Shown: positions 27,976 to 37,094 of the stretch, in pieces | Layout of the letters: every line of letters begins with the position of its first letter | Numbering within the stretch: the first letter of the stretch is position 1 | Origin: Pseudomonas fulva | Lineage (GTDB): Bacteria > Pseudomonadota > Gammaproteobacteria > Pseudomonadales > Pseudomonadaceae | DNA length: 64,000 nt | Assembly: GCF_023517795.1 (NCBI RefSeq) | Contig: NZ_CP082928.1 | Span: forward strand, 4,340,001-4,404,000 | Direction: 5' to 3' | Made by a program: the position numbers and the translations under genes | The notes under the pieces: model-generated | Database searches by the model: none | What the model was told of the DNA's origin: nothing | The model's input: the letters and a program-made list of their open reading frames with translations, nothing else

Positions 27976-28872
27976 TTACTGCTCTTTGAGAGCGTCCATC
28001 CAGGAATAAGCGGGTTTGAAACCGAGTACGCGCTTTGCCTTCTCGTTGGATAGCAGGACTTCGTTGCCGGTGATCTCCTTGCGCCGCTCGATACCTGGAT
28101 AGTGAAGGTCAAGCAACTCGCTGCTCGGCGTTCGCATGACCGTTTCATCGTTCGTGATGAAGAACTCATCCTTGCCTCGCACATCGTATTTGAGGGCAAG
28201 CTCGATGCTCTGCGCGACGTCGCGGTTGTCGACATACGTCCAGAAGTTCCAAAGGCGAACAGTGGGGGCATCCTGCCAGGACTCAAACTTCGAGTACTCG
28301 TCCTGGTTCATGACGTTGGACAGGCGCAGGCAAGTGATTCGTAGCGATGGATCATTGAGGCAGAACTGCCTAGCCATTTCCTCACCGAGCACCTTCGTCA
28401 ACGAGTAGACGTTGTACCCTCGCATTGGGTAGTCCTCGTCCACCGGTACATACGGAGCATCGGTTTTGTCGTAGGGAACCCCTGTTGCCACCTCACTGGC
28501 AGACCAAACGATATTTTTGATCCCCAGTCGCCGGCAGGACTCGAAAACGTTGTAGGTCGTGATCATGTTCACTCGGAACTCATCGCTGTCTGGAATCATG
28601 CGTGGGTGCGGCATGCTCGCCAGGTGAACGACGGCATCGAATGCTTGTGGCTCTGCCCGGGCATAGACGTCATTGCCTACCGATGACAACGCATCCAGCG
28701 TTTGGCCAAAATCCTCCAGATCCGCAGTCATCATGGCCTCATCCGGATCAAGCGGGCCATCCTTGTCGATTACGAAGACGTCATACCCGCGCTCACGCAA
28801 GTAGGGCACTAGTACCGCACCTACCTTCCCATGACCTCCGGTAACAGCTACGCGTTTGATCGGTTTAGACAT
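27976..28872 (-). CDS. NAD(P)-dependent epimerase/dehydratase family protein
   Basis: The 298-residue extended SDR has the nucleotide-binding TGGHGKVG (11-18), FDAVVHLAS, the serine strand WSASE and YSLTK (catalytic Tyr and Lys). The pattern resembles uronate dehydrogenases and related sugar-acid oxidoreductases, but the insert lengths differ, so the substrate stays open. It is divergent from the aldo/keto reductase at 29078 with about 200 bp between them, which contains a CTGGTT-GA-AACCAG palindrome at 28961-28974. Confidence 0.85.
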   Translation of the reverse strand: MSKPIKRVAVTGGHGKVGAVLVPYLRERGYDVFVIDKDGPLDPDEAMMTADLEDFGQTLDALSSVGNDVYARAEPQAFDAVVHLASMPHPRMIPDSDEFRVNMITTYNVFESCRRLGIKNIVWSASEVATGVPYDKTDAPYVPVDEDYPMRGYNVYSLTKVLGEEMARQFCLNDPSLRITCLRLSNVMNQDEYSKFESWQDAPTVRLWNFWTYVDNRDVAQSIELALKYDVRGKDEFFITNDETVMRTPSSELLDLHYPGIERRKEITGNEVLLSNEKAKRVLGFKPAYSWMDALKEQ

Positions 28873-29077
28873 TTGATCCTCCAGGGTTAAGGCGAATATT
28901 CGCCGGTACCTTGAACTGACCTTGGCCGGGCAACATCAACCCTTCGTTGTACCTCAACGCCTGGTTGAAACCAGCTCAATGATCTAGCTGCGCTCAGCCA
29001 TGTCGAATGGCCAAACCTCGTTCTCACGTGAGAGGCGAGTCAACGACTGGTGCGAAGCAGATGAGGAGGAAGCGAGT

Positions 29078-30073
29078 ATGAAGTTCACCAAACTCGGGAG
29101 CACGGGCCTGGATATCTCTAGACTGTGCCTGGGATGCATGACTTTTGGAGACCCTGAGGCAGGCACCCATCCGTGGACGCTGGATGAAGATGACAGCCGG
29201 CCAATCATCAAGCATGCCGTCGAAAACGGAATTAATTTCTTTGATACAGCCAACAGCTACTCTGCGGGCACTTCTGAAGTCATCGTGGGTAGGTTGCTCA
29301 AGGAGATGACCCGGCGCGACGAGGTCGTCATCGCCACCAAGGTTTTTCACTCGCAAAGCATGCTGGACGATGCCCGAAAACCTAACGATAGAGGCTTGTC
29401 TCGCAAAGCCATAATGACTGCTATAGATGCAAGCCTGACCCGGCTTGGCACGGACTACGTCGATCTATACCAGATCCATCGCTGGGACTCTCACACTCCG
29501 ATCGAGGAGACCATGGAGGCGCTGCATGACGTGGTCAAATCTGGGAAGGCTCGCTATATCGGTGCCTCGTCCATGTATGCCTGGCAATTCGCCAAAGCTC
29601 AGCACGTGGCGGCATTAAATGGATGGAGCCGCTTCGTCTCGATGCAAAATCACCTCAACCTGGTTTACCGGGAGGAGGAACGGGAGATGATTCCGCTGTG
29701 CATTGACCAGGGCGTCGGCATCATTCCGTGGAGCCCAATGGCGCGCGGTAGGCTGACGCGCCCGCATGGACAGCAGACGGAGCGAACAAAGACTGATGTT
29801 GCAGGGCAGTCGTTTTACCAACGCACCGAAGCAGAAGATGGTCGAGTCATTGACGTTGTTGAGCAGATTGCTCGCGAGCGAAGCGTGCCTATGGCACAGA
29901 TTGCGTTGGCGTGGGTGTTAGCCAAACAGGGGGTGTCAGCACCCATCGTCGGAGCTAGCAAGAAGGGCCAGCTCGACGATTCGATCGCTGCATTGGATAT
30001 CGTGCTGAGCGAAGATGAAGTCGGCCGATTAGAAGCACCTTATGTTCCTCACGCCGTGAGCGGTTTTTCCTGA
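29078..30073 (+). CDS. Aldo/keto reductase (YajO/Tas-like)
   Basis: GAGGAGG precedes the ATG at 29078; the frame is open 26 codons further up. The 331-residue TIM-barrel enzyme starts MKFTKLGSTGLDISRLCLGCM. The catalytic tetrad is seen in FFDTANSYS (Asp, Tyr), ATKVF (Lys) and YQIHRWD (His). The NADPH site is at the end (GASKKGQLDDSI). It would reduce aldehydes or ketones of unknown identity. It is followed by a hairpin shared with the convergent reductase gene. Confidence 0.9.
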   Translation: MKFTKLGSTGLDISRLCLGCMTFGDPEAGTHPWTLDEDDSRPIIKHAVENGINFFDTANSYSAGTSEVIVGRLLKEMTRRDEVVIATKVFHSQSMLDDARKPNDRGLSRKAIMTAIDASLTRLGTDYVDLYQIHRWDSHTPIEETMEALHDVVKSGKARYIGASSMYAWQFAKAQHVAALNGWSRFVSMQNHLNLVYREEEREMIPLCIDQGVGIIPWSPMARGRLTRPHGQQTERTKTDVAGQSFYQRTEAEDGRVIDVVEQIARERSVPMAQIALAWVLAKQGVSAPIVGASKKGQLDDSIAALDIVLSEDEVGRLEAPYVPHAVSGFS

Positions 30074-30107
30074 GTCGACCGAGAGCGCTCAATGAGATGA
30101 GCAAGTT

Positions 30108-30133
30108 ACGCCGGCACGCGACTTTGCCGGCGT
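30108..30133. terminator. Hairpin between two convergent reductase genes
   Basis: ACGCCGGC (30108-30115) pairs with GCCGGCGT (30126-30133) over 8 bp with a 10-nt loop. It lies 34 bp after one stop and 29 bp after the other. No T-run on either side. Confidence 0.5.
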
Positions 30134-30162
30134 CATCCCACCTCTAAGACGTAGGAATCGGG

Positions 30163-30990
30163 TTACCCGAAAGAGGCCGGATCCGGGCCAAGCCGCGTTC
30201 CAGTATTCATTTTCCCGATCGACTCCAGGTCAGCCGCATCGAGGGAAAAGTTGAATACATCCAGGTTTTCACGGATGCGCGAGGGCGTGATGGATTTGGG
30301 GATCGCAATGAGCCCTAGCTCCATATGCCACCGGATGATCACCTGGGCTGGGGTTCGGCCATGCTTTTGGGCCATGTCGATTATTCCCGAGTGCGTCAGC
30401 GCGCTGCCCTGACCCAGCGGGCTCCACGATTGGGTAGCTATTCCTAACGACGCGTGATGCTTTCGCAAGTACTGCTGCTGCAGGAAGGGATGCAACTCCA
30501 CCTGATTCAAAACGGGCGATACGCCTGTCTCACCAATCAGCCGATGAAGGTGTTCAGGATTGAAATTGGATACCCCAATTGATCGAGCTTTTCCTGCTTG
30601 CTGAGCTGCGATTAACGCCTTCCAGGTTTCAACGTACTTGTCCTGAAAAGGTGCGGGCCAATGTATGAGGAGCAGGTCAACATAATCGACCTCAAGGCGG
30701 GCCAGGCTGGCGTCAATCGCTTTGGCCGCATTCTCCCGGCCCTGGGCATCGTTCCAGATCTTTGTAGTCAGGAAAATCTGCTCTCGGGGAACGCTCGCAT
30801 TGCGGATGCCTTCACCCACACCTTCCTCGTTCCCATAGATTGATGCGGTATCGACGTGGCGATAGCCCGCCTCGATGGCTAGTTCGACGGCATGACGCGC
30901 TTCGTACTGGCTAGCTTGCCAGACGCCTAAACCGAGCTGTGGAATTCGATGCCCATCTGAAAGCTGCACGGTCAGCTGTGGCGTTACCAT
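30163..30990 (-). CDS. Aldo/keto reductase (2,5-diketo-D-gluconate reductase type)
   Basis: The 275-residue product from the ATG at 30990 (AGAGG upstream; a GTG at 31008 is the alternative) shows GLGVWQA, HVDTASIYGNE (Asp, Tyr), TKIWND (Lys), LLLIHWPAP (His), GVSNFNPEHL and IPKSITPSRIREN. These are the DkgA/DkgB-type signatures. It lies 83 bp downstream of an MFS gene in the same direction, and the trio SDR-MFS-AKR (33299 to 30163) may form one transcription unit. Confidence 0.9.
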   Translation of the reverse strand: MVTPQLTVQLSDGHRIPQLGLGVWQASQYEARHAVELAIEAGYRHVDTASIYGNEEGVGEGIRNASVPREQIFLTTKIWNDAQGRENAAKAIDASLARLEVDYVDLLLIHWPAPFQDKYVETWKALIAAQQAGKARSIGVSNFNPEHLHRLIGETGVSPVLNQVELHPFLQQQYLRKHHASLGIATQSWSPLGQGSALTHSGIIDMAQKHGRTPAQVIIRWHMELGLIAIPKSITPSRIRENLDVFNFSLDAADLESIGKMNTGTRLGPDPASFG

Positions 30991-31073
30991 GTCTCTATGT
31001 CCTCTCACTGAAGTTGCTCTGTGGCCGGCTGCGCGCGGGCTATGTCACTGCGCCTACCGCGCGATTCACGCGT

Positions 31074-32303
31074 TCAGGCTGCGACTGCTTTAGCTTTGGC
31101 GCGTTTCTCAAGGCTGATCGAGATGGCGAAGAAGAGGGTGCCTAGCGCGGCAAGAGCAGCGCCTACCCAGCCAGTCGACGCCCAACCAAAGCCGCCTGCG
31201 ATCGAGAGACCACCAAGCGTCGCGCCAATCGCGTTGGAGATGTTGAACGCGCTGTGATTGAGCGCTGCTGCCAAGGTTTGCGCCTCACCGGCGACGTTCA
31301 TCAGGCGTACCTGCAGAGCAGGTACAAGGGCAAATCCGCAGCCTACAAGGAAGAGCACAGCCAAGGTGCCATCGCTTGAGGAAGCCAACACCGAGAAAAG
31401 AGCTAGAAAGACAGTGTTCCAGATCATGATGTAGAAGATGGCCGGCACCAGAGAGCGGTCTGCTAACCAGCCCCCAATCAAGTTGCCCACGATCATGCCC
31501 ACGCCCCAGAGCGCCAGCACCATTGGCACTTGTCCGGATGTGAAGCCAGTTACCTCAGTAAGTGTCGGTGTGATGTAGCTGTACACTGAGAACATCCCGC
31601 CGAAGCCGATAGATGCTGTAGCTAATGTGAGCCAAAGCTGAGGCTTTTTGAGGCCTGACAGCTCGGATTTGGGGCTCGCTTTCTCATCCTTGGGAATCGA
31701 CGGGATGAGCCACCAGAACAGGACGATTGCTAATGCACCACCGGCTGCCAGGCCGGAAAAGGCGCCCCTCCATCCGAACAACTGACCAATCCATGTTGCA
31801 GCTGGCACCCCGGCAACGTTGGCTGCTGCCAGACCTGCCATAACGTACCCAGCTGCCTGTGCTTTACGGTTATCAGCAACCATCGTGGCAGCAACGAGGC
31901 ACGCTACCCCGTAGTAAGCCCCATGCGGCAGTCCGGCCAAGAAACGGGCGCCGAGCAAACTTGCATGATTCCAGGCAACTGCACTTGCGCCGTACCCTAT
32001 TGCAAACAGCGCGAGCAGAGCGATCAACAGTGTCTTGCGAGGCCAGCGTGCCGCGAGGATGGCGATCATCGGAGCGCCAATTACCACGCCCAGTGCGTAG
32101 GCTGTGATGTACCCCCCAGCCACAGGAATTGATACGCCGGTGCTGGACGCGAGCCCCGGCAGCAGGCTCATTGACGCGAACTCGCCGGTGCCAATGAAGA
32201 GGCCCCCAAGGCTCAACATCGCGATAGCAATACCGACGCCATGAGGCACTTCGATTTTCGGAGCAGTGGCGGCAGATGTTTCTGTGTTCGATTGGCTTGT
32301 CAT
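31074..32303 (-). CDS. MFS transporter, DHA1-type exporter (AraJ/YdhP-like)
   Basis: The 409-residue protein has twelve hydrophobic segments. Early features are LGGLFIGTGEFASMSLLPGLA and the loop GAPMIAILAARWPRK between helices 2 and 3, which corresponds to motif A. The sequence LPHGAYYGVACL and the N-terminal pattern place it with AraJ/NepI-like sugar or drug exporters. Direction of transport and substrate are inferred from family only. It lies between an SDR and an AKR gene on the same strand. Confidence 0.88.
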   Translation of the reverse strand: MTSQSNTETSAATAPKIEVPHGVGIAIAMLSLGGLFIGTGEFASMSLLPGLASSTGVSIPVAGGYITAYALGVVIGAPMIAILAARWPRKTLLIALLALFAIGYGASAVAWNHASLLGARFLAGLPHGAYYGVACLVAATMVADNRKAQAAGYVMAGLAAANVAGVPAATWIGQLFGWRGAFSGLAAGGALAIVLFWWLIPSIPKDEKASPKSELSGLKKPQLWLTLATASIGFGGMFSVYSYITPTLTEVTGFTSGQVPMVLALWGVGMIVGNLIGGWLADRSLVPAIFYIMIWNTVFLALFSVLASSSDGTLAVLFLVGCGFALVPALQVRLMNVAGEAQTLAAALNHSAFNISNAIGATLGGLSIAGGFGWASTGWVGAALAALGTLFFAISISLEKRAKAKAVAA

Positions 32304-32438
32304 TCAATTGCGCCTTACGCCAAACGGTGCCAACGGCACCGCCCGGTGTAGCAAAAGGAGATTGTCTTAAGGGCGGAAAGGGCGGAGATGCCAGGCCTGC
32401 CTTGGCATCTCACCCAGGCAGATGTCAGGACAGGGATT

Positions 32439-33299
32439 TCACTGCGGGGCTATGTCTGCAACATAGGCAGAGAATTGATCCGCGTAATCCTTATGCCAGC
32501 GAGACAGGGCAGGGCGCTTCAAAATGAGGTCATCGGCAGCCCATTGCATGCGGCGCTGGTCGAGCTCCCAACTCGCCTCATTGTCTTCACAGAAAATGTA
32601 GAACTCTCCTTCAGCCATTTGCGCTACCAGCCGATCGGCTACTTGATCCGCAGTCCAAGGGGCGTCTGGTTTTTGGGTCGACGAGGTCATGTCGGGAAAA
32701 TTCATCGGCGTGAAGGTGTATCCCGGGATCAATAGGTGCGCGGTGATTCGGTCACCAACCCTTTCGCGCAACTCGTGAGCTAACTGCTCGGTAAGTACCT
32801 TTATTGCGGCCTTCGAGACTGAATAGGCCGCGTTCCCAGGTCGCGTAGTTATGCCTTCCTTCGATCCAACGTTTACGATCGCCGCATTTCCTTCCTGAGA
32901 GAACATCGTTTCTACAAAAAGCTGCTGGAGGGTGAGAGCACTCCAGAAATTAACCTCCATGAGCGTCCTCCACTGGGACACTCCATCCCAAGGGCCAGCC
33001 CCTGTGATGATCGCAGCGTTGTTAACCAGCAGGGACACGCGACCGAACTCACATGCCTGTTCGTAGAGTCTGTGTAGATCCGCTTGCGACGTGACGTCCC
33101 CTTCGATTGCGAGGACGTTCACGTCGGGTGCATCTCTACGAATCGAGCTAGCTGCAGATTTGAGCGCCGCAGAATTTTTGTCGAAAAGCACGACATTCAT
33201 TCCCTCTTTGGCAACCTTATGGGCGATGGCGTAGCCAATGCCCAACGCTGCTCCGGTGACGACGGCGACCGAGTTTTTGCAGATGGCTGGATGATTCAT
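32439..33299 (-). CDS. Short-chain dehydrogenase/reductase
   Basis: The 286-residue product has TGAALGIG (Rossmann), LLVNNAAI, VNVGSKEG in the serine-strand position (serine present in GSKEG) and YSVSK (catalytic Tyr and Lys). The segment IPGYTFTPMNFPD follows. It carries a C-terminal extension of about 40 residues beyond the usual SDR end, rich in aromatic and charged residues. It heads the minus-strand series SDR-MFS-AKR. The decayed phosphoesterase lies directly upstream. Confidence 0.86.
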   Translation of the reverse strand: MNHPAICKNSVAVVTGAALGIGYAIAHKVAKEGMNVVLFDKNSAALKSAASSIRRDAPDVNVLAIEGDVTSQADLHRLYEQACEFGRVSLLVNNAAIITGAGPWDGVSQWRTLMEVNFWSALTLQQLFVETMFSQEGNAAIVNVGSKEGITTRPGNAAYSVSKAAIKVLTEQLAHELRERVGDRITAHLLIPGYTFTPMNFPDMTSSTQKPDAPWTADQVADRLVAQMAEGEFYIFCEDNEASWELDQRRMQWAADDLILKRPALSRWHKDYADQFSAYVADIAPQ

Positions 33300-33309
33300 C
33301 AGGAATTCT

Positions 33310-33745
33310 CCTTGCTAGGTTTCAGTTGGGAAGCGGGGCTTGCTCGCAACACGATTTCAGTGATTTCAGCTGGAACGCCCAATCGAATAGGGAAGCCGTT
33401 CCAGAGGGCAGTGCCGTTGCTGACATAGAGCTTCACCGCCCGACGTCGTATTCGCCTGACACGAACCCTCCATTGGCGTATCGAGCGATGAGATCAAGCC
33501 CTTTGATCATTCCGCTGTGGGTGTGCCTGATAGCTAGATGCTCAGTCCTTCAGTTGCTGAGCGGGCCGCCCCTTCCGGGCGATGCTCCAGGAGGATGACT
33601 GGTGACTCTCGATCAGCGCCCTTGAGTGCTCGACCGAAGTTTGGCCCTTCCAAGCCGAAGGCAGGAGCCGCCTCGTCCGTCACGCCGGCAATCAGCAACA
33701 AGCTTTGATTACGCGTAAGCGCAACATGGCTAGGTGATCGTAAGG
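33310..33745 (-). pseudogene. Metallophosphoesterase remnant with frameshifts
   Basis: On the minus strand, segments match the C-terminal half of the phosphoesterase at 22431-23546: LLLIAGVTDEAA, VILLEHRPEG, then (after an in-frame TAG and a one-base loss) LSG-THSGMIKG where the intact copy has LSGHTHGGMIRF, then a second frameshift before VKLYVSNGTALWNGFPIRLGVPAEITE. The N-terminal membrane part and the first metal-binding blocks are absent. The gene is clearly dead. Confidence 0.85.
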
Positions 33746-33796
33746 TAGATATGGGGCACGTAGATGAGCCCTGTAGGAATGTAATTCCCAATAATG

Positions 33797-33875
33797 TTGA
33801 ATTAAATTGATGGTACCCTATGAGTTATCGCTCATTGTCGAGCGCTATTGCACCAAGCATTGAATTTAAATCAAT
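33797..33875. promoter_or_regulatory. Two AT-rich palindrome-like sites before a LysR gene
   Basis: TTGAATTAAATTGAT (33797-33811) and ATTGAATTTAAATCAAT (33859-33875) are similar imperfect palindromes. The second ends 14 bp before the LysR ATG. Their place and symmetry fit autoregulatory LysR sites, but this is inference. Confidence 0.35.
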
Positions 33876-33889
33876 AGTGGTTACCGCAG

Positions 33890-34810
33890 ATGCCTGTACT
33901 ACCGACAGCACGCCTTTCCCGTGCAGACTTGGCTGACTTGAATTCGTTTCTTGCAGTGGAAAGGCTCAGGAGCTTCACTCAGGCAGCGGTGGAGCTTGGT
34001 ATCACTACTTCTGCGCTAAGCCATGCCGTGCGGAATCTTGAGCAGCGACTTGGGGTAAGGCTGCTTAATCGCACCAGCCGCACCGTTTCACCAACTGATG
34101 CCGGAGCGGCCCTGGCGAAGCGCCTCACAATCGGTTTCACGGAGATCAGTGGGGCTCTGGCGGCGCTCGATCGCCACCGTGACAGACCTTCTGGCAGGCT
34201 GCGCTTGAACGTTTTGAGTGACGGTGCTCGGTTGCTGTTTACAAAGTATCTGCCGCCTTTTTTGGAGGCCTACCCCGAGGTGTCCGTAGAAGTCGCGGTA
34301 GAAGATCGGATTGTGGACATCGTGGCTGCCGGGTTCGATGCCGGCGTTCGCTTCGGCGATAGGATTCCCGAGGACTTCATCGCAGTGAGGATCAGCGATG
34401 AGCTTCGCTGGGTCGCAGTGGCCTCTCCCCGGTATCTGAACAGCAATCCCAGGGTCGTCGAGCCTGAAGATCTAAAGCACCAGAACTGCATTCAGATTCG
34501 GATGGGCAACGGTGTAATCTACCGCTGGGATTTTGAGAGGGATGGCGAGCACCGTAGCATTGATGTGCCTGGGCAGCTTTGTGTGAACGAAACTGCCTTC
34601 GGTATTGAAATGGCGCTGGCTGACCGCGGAATCACATACTGCCTTGAAGAGCGAGTTCGCGGGCACCTCGAAAGAGGGGAATTGCAAATCGTACTGCCAG
34701 ATTGGGCACCGATCGAACCCGCATTTCACATCTACTACCCGGGACGAAGACAAATGCCTCCGGGCTTGCGAGAGCTAGTCGATTCGTTTCGGCTAGGCCT
34801 CGCAGGTTGA
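33890..34810 (+). CDS. LysR-family transcriptional regulator
   Basis: The 306-residue protein carries the N-terminal HTH (FLAVERLRSFTQAAVELGITTSALSHAV) and RLLNRTSRTVSPTDAG, then the effector domain with EVAVEDRIVDIVAAGFDAGVRFG, again the CrgA/YafC branch. It resembles the LysR protein at 26825 in general layout. Its divergent neighbour is the dead phosphoesterase and behind it the SDR-MFS-AKR series, which it may control. Confidence 0.9.
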   Translation: MPVLPTARLSRADLADLNSFLAVERLRSFTQAAVELGITTSALSHAVRNLEQRLGVRLLNRTSRTVSPTDAGAALAKRLTIGFTEISGALAALDRHRDRPSGRLRLNVLSDGARLLFTKYLPPFLEAYPEVSVEVAVEDRIVDIVAAGFDAGVRFGDRIPEDFIAVRISDELRWVAVASPRYLNSNPRVVEPEDLKHQNCIQIRMGNGVIYRWDFERDGEHRSIDVPGQLCVNETAFGIEMALADRGITYCLEERVRGHLERGELQIVLPDWAPIEPAFHIYYPGRRQMPPGLRELVDSFRLGLAG

Positions 34811-34863
34811 TCATCGACGGTGATGAGACCGATGGGAATCTGCTCTGCCTGCGAGTTCCAGCC

Positions 34864-35778
34864 TCAGCGCTTCTCTAGGAAAAATGCGTGAAGGGTTTCG
34901 GCCAGCCTTGCAGGTTGTTCTAGAGACAGTGCATGGCCGCAATTCTCAAAAGTGACGTGGCGCACCGGCTGTATCCCGAGTGCCTCGATACTTTGGCGAA
35001 CCAGGTCCGCAAAGAAATGCGATGCTCCAATGGTCATTACCGGCAGCGAGGGAAGCTGCGATTGGAGCGAGTGGTTAATCTTGGCGTTTTCCAAGGTCGC
35101 CTTGTAGGTATCGAGCGTGCCTCTGAGGCCGTGGGGAGTGGACAGTAGCGCTATCCACTCTTCCTTGATGTCATCCGGCAAAGCGGTAGAGTCGTAGCTT
35201 TGCTTGTTTAGCCAGTACGTCCAGAATTCGCGCTCCTTTCCCGTAATCAGCATTTCTGGAACATCAGGAGTGAAAAAAAAGGGGATATGCCATTCCCATA
35301 CTCCTCGGTGTTCTTCCCCCTCTATGACATTGCGCTCGGTAAAAAACGATCGTTCCTCTAACCCAAACCCGGACAGCATCATTTCGGCGAAGCTCAGCGC
35401 TTTAACACGGGTAGGGTGGGTGGCGGCGAGCACCAGTCCATACTCGGCGCCTCGGTCTTCACCGTGCACATAAGCTTCGTCGATACCCAATGCGTCAAGC
35501 AACTGCTTCATATCTTCAGCCATTGTCGATGACAGATAGCCTTTCTCCGCGTAGGGGTGGCCGCTAATCCCAGCGCCACGAAGATCCGGCGCAATGACCT
35601 GAAACCGCTTCGTCAGAAGGGGTAAGAGCTCTCGCCAGTAAATATGCGTTTTTGGCGTGCCATGTAATAAGAGCAGCGGTTCACCTTGTCCTGCTGTCAC
35701 CGCATGGAGGTCGATGCCGTTGATATGAAAATGGTGTTGCTGCGCTGGTACGTTGACATGGTCATAAAGTTTGATCAT
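34864..35778 (-). CDS. Alpha/beta hydrolase (epoxide hydrolase/haloacetate dehalogenase-like)
   Basis: The 304-residue enzyme has the oxyanion-hole motif LLLHGTPKTHIYW, a nucleophile elbow HGEDRGAEYG with Asp108 as nucleophile, and the late catalytic His in ENCGHALSLEQP. An Asp nucleophile followed by RGA is typical of epoxide hydrolases and fluoroacetate dehalogenases rather than Ser esterases. The cap domain lies at about residues 135-215. It begins 25 bp after the SMP-30 stop codon, so the two are probably co-transcribed. Confidence 0.88.
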   Translation of the reverse strand: MIKLYDHVNVPAQQHHFHINGIDLHAVTAGQGEPLLLLHGTPKTHIYWRELLPLLTKRFQVIAPDLRGAGISGHPYAEKGYLSSTMAEDMKQLLDALGIDEAYVHGEDRGAEYGLVLAATHPTRVKALSFAEMMLSGFGLEERSFFTERNVIEGEEHRGVWEWHIPFFFTPDVPEMLITGKEREFWTYWLNKQSYDSTALPDDIKEEWIALLSTPHGLRGTLDTYKATLENAKINHSLQSQLPSLPVMTIGASHFFADLVRQSIEALGIQPVRHVTFENCGHALSLEQPARLAETLHAFFLEKR

Positions 35779-35802
35779 GCAGAGCGTCCTCGTGGTTGAA
35801 CG

Positions 35803-36717
35803 TTAAAAGGCTTTGCTGTCCCATTCGACTCGCGCCAATATCCCCGTGCTCGATAGCGTGACGTACGCTGCGTTTGGCTGATCGGGGTCGAAGCAAAGAT
35901 TTGTAGGAAAATGCTCTGGCATTTCGAGGGTGGCGATATGTAATCCATTCGGCGTAATTACAGAGAAAACCCCAAGTGGCTGAGTGGCAACGAATATATT
36001 TCCGTCTGCTGCAATCGCGAGGCTGTCGAGTAACTGTGCGTCGGGTGCCTGCCAAACAAGCTTGCCGCCATGTCGGCTGTCGTTGTTGGTATTTTTTAGA
36101 TAACCAGGTGAGTCTATATCCCACGACCATAGTCGTCCGGCACCATATTCAGTGGCGTACAACTTTTTCCCATCCGGCGAGAGCCCTAACCCATTGGCAC
36201 CCATCTCGAGCGGATAGGCGACCTCCCTACATTTGCCTGACAGCCCACTTGCCCAGTAAACACCGCCATACGTTCTATGCCTGTCGCCGTCTCGCCCGAG
36301 ATCGGTGAACCAGAAGCCGTGATGGCTATCAAAAACAAGATCATCAATTGCCTCGAACTTTGTGCCATTTATGTTATCGACGATTCGTTCGACCTGTTTG
36401 GTATCAAGGTCGATACTTTCGATTCTTGAGTCATAATCCTGCGTTTGAAAACCATGAGAGAGCGTCAGCCCGTCTCTGCTTTCCCAGCGCATATTGCCGC
36501 CATTGTTAGCCACATATATCTGGCCATCTGGCCCAATCGCAATGCCGTTAGGACCACCTCCTACAGTGCTGAGCACAGTAGGGAGGCCATTTGAAACTTG
36601 CCAGATTCTTCCTCCTCGTATATCACATGTATATATCACTCCGTCCGCGACGGCTGGCCCCTCGATAAAACCTAGGCCTGATGCAATAACGTTGACTTCG
36701 GGTTTAACCTTGATCAT
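35803..36717 (-). CDS. SMP-30/gluconolactonase-family protein
   Basis: The 304-residue protein is a six-bladed propeller of the SGL family: FIEGPAVADGVIYTCDIRGGRIW (metal-binding Glu in the FxEGP block), GPNGIAIGPDGQIYVANNGG, IDDLVFDSHHGFWFTDLG, GANGLGLSPDGKKLYATEY and LLDSLAIAADGNIFVATQ. Family members hydrolyse sugar lactones or related esters with a divalent metal. No signal peptide is visible. With the following hydrolase gene it forms a two-gene unit. Confidence 0.87.
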   Translation of the reverse strand: MIKVKPEVNVIASGLGFIEGPAVADGVIYTCDIRGGRIWQVSNGLPTVLSTVGGGPNGIAIGPDGQIYVANNGGNMRWESRDGLTLSHGFQTQDYDSRIESIDLDTKQVERIVDNINGTKFEAIDDLVFDSHHGFWFTDLGRDGDRHRTYGGVYWASGLSGKCREVAYPLEMGANGLGLSPDGKKLYATEYGAGRLWSWDIDSPGYLKNTNNDSRHGGKLVWQAPDAQLLDSLAIAADGNIFVATQPLGVFSVITPNGLHIATLEMPEHFPTNLCFDPDQPNAAYVTLSSTGILARVEWDSKAF

Positions 36718-37094
36718 GTCGAATTTCCGTTGAGGCAGTATTGCTACTGAGTCAACGTTATGTCTAAGGTTTCTTCTTTATCGTTGAGTTAAATTACATG
36801 AGGCGTTGAGCATGTATAAAGGTCCAGGTTGGCGGCATCTGACATTTATAAATTCTTTGGTGTATTGAGTCGTTATGGTGCAGTTAAGCGGCGCTGCCGA
36901 GTATGCTTTTCGCTGGTGTCGAGTTTGGATTGACATAGTGGGCGTTGAAACTTCTTAGCCAGCGATGTTCTTGCGAGGCTCTTTTGGAAGTCCCTCAGAC
37001 ATTTAGGCAAATGCAGTCAACGCGAAGCCCAGACTGCGATGCAGGGGGCGATACGGTATCGTATCGCCCACAGACGCCCGGATGCTCACCGCAG
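36718..37094. other. AT-rich spacer at the edge of the accessory region
   Basis: This stretch contains the promoter of the SMP-30 operon on its left side. Composition changes from AT-rich to strongly GC-rich near 37030, marking the right edge of the lower-GC accessory region. No tRNA, integrase or direct-repeat attachment site is visible. The plus-strand frame open from 36945 is probably not translated before 37095. Confidence 0.5.

Noticed and set aside
36718-37094. Possible attachment site or tRNA at the right edge of the low-GC region
   Set aside because: No cloverleaf, integrase or matching direct repeat with the left edge was found.
36945-37094. Upstream extension of the LuxR response regulator by 50 codons
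   Set aside because: The receiver domain starts normally at MPHDLFIVADDHP (37095); the upstream part lacks family resemblance and changes base composition.
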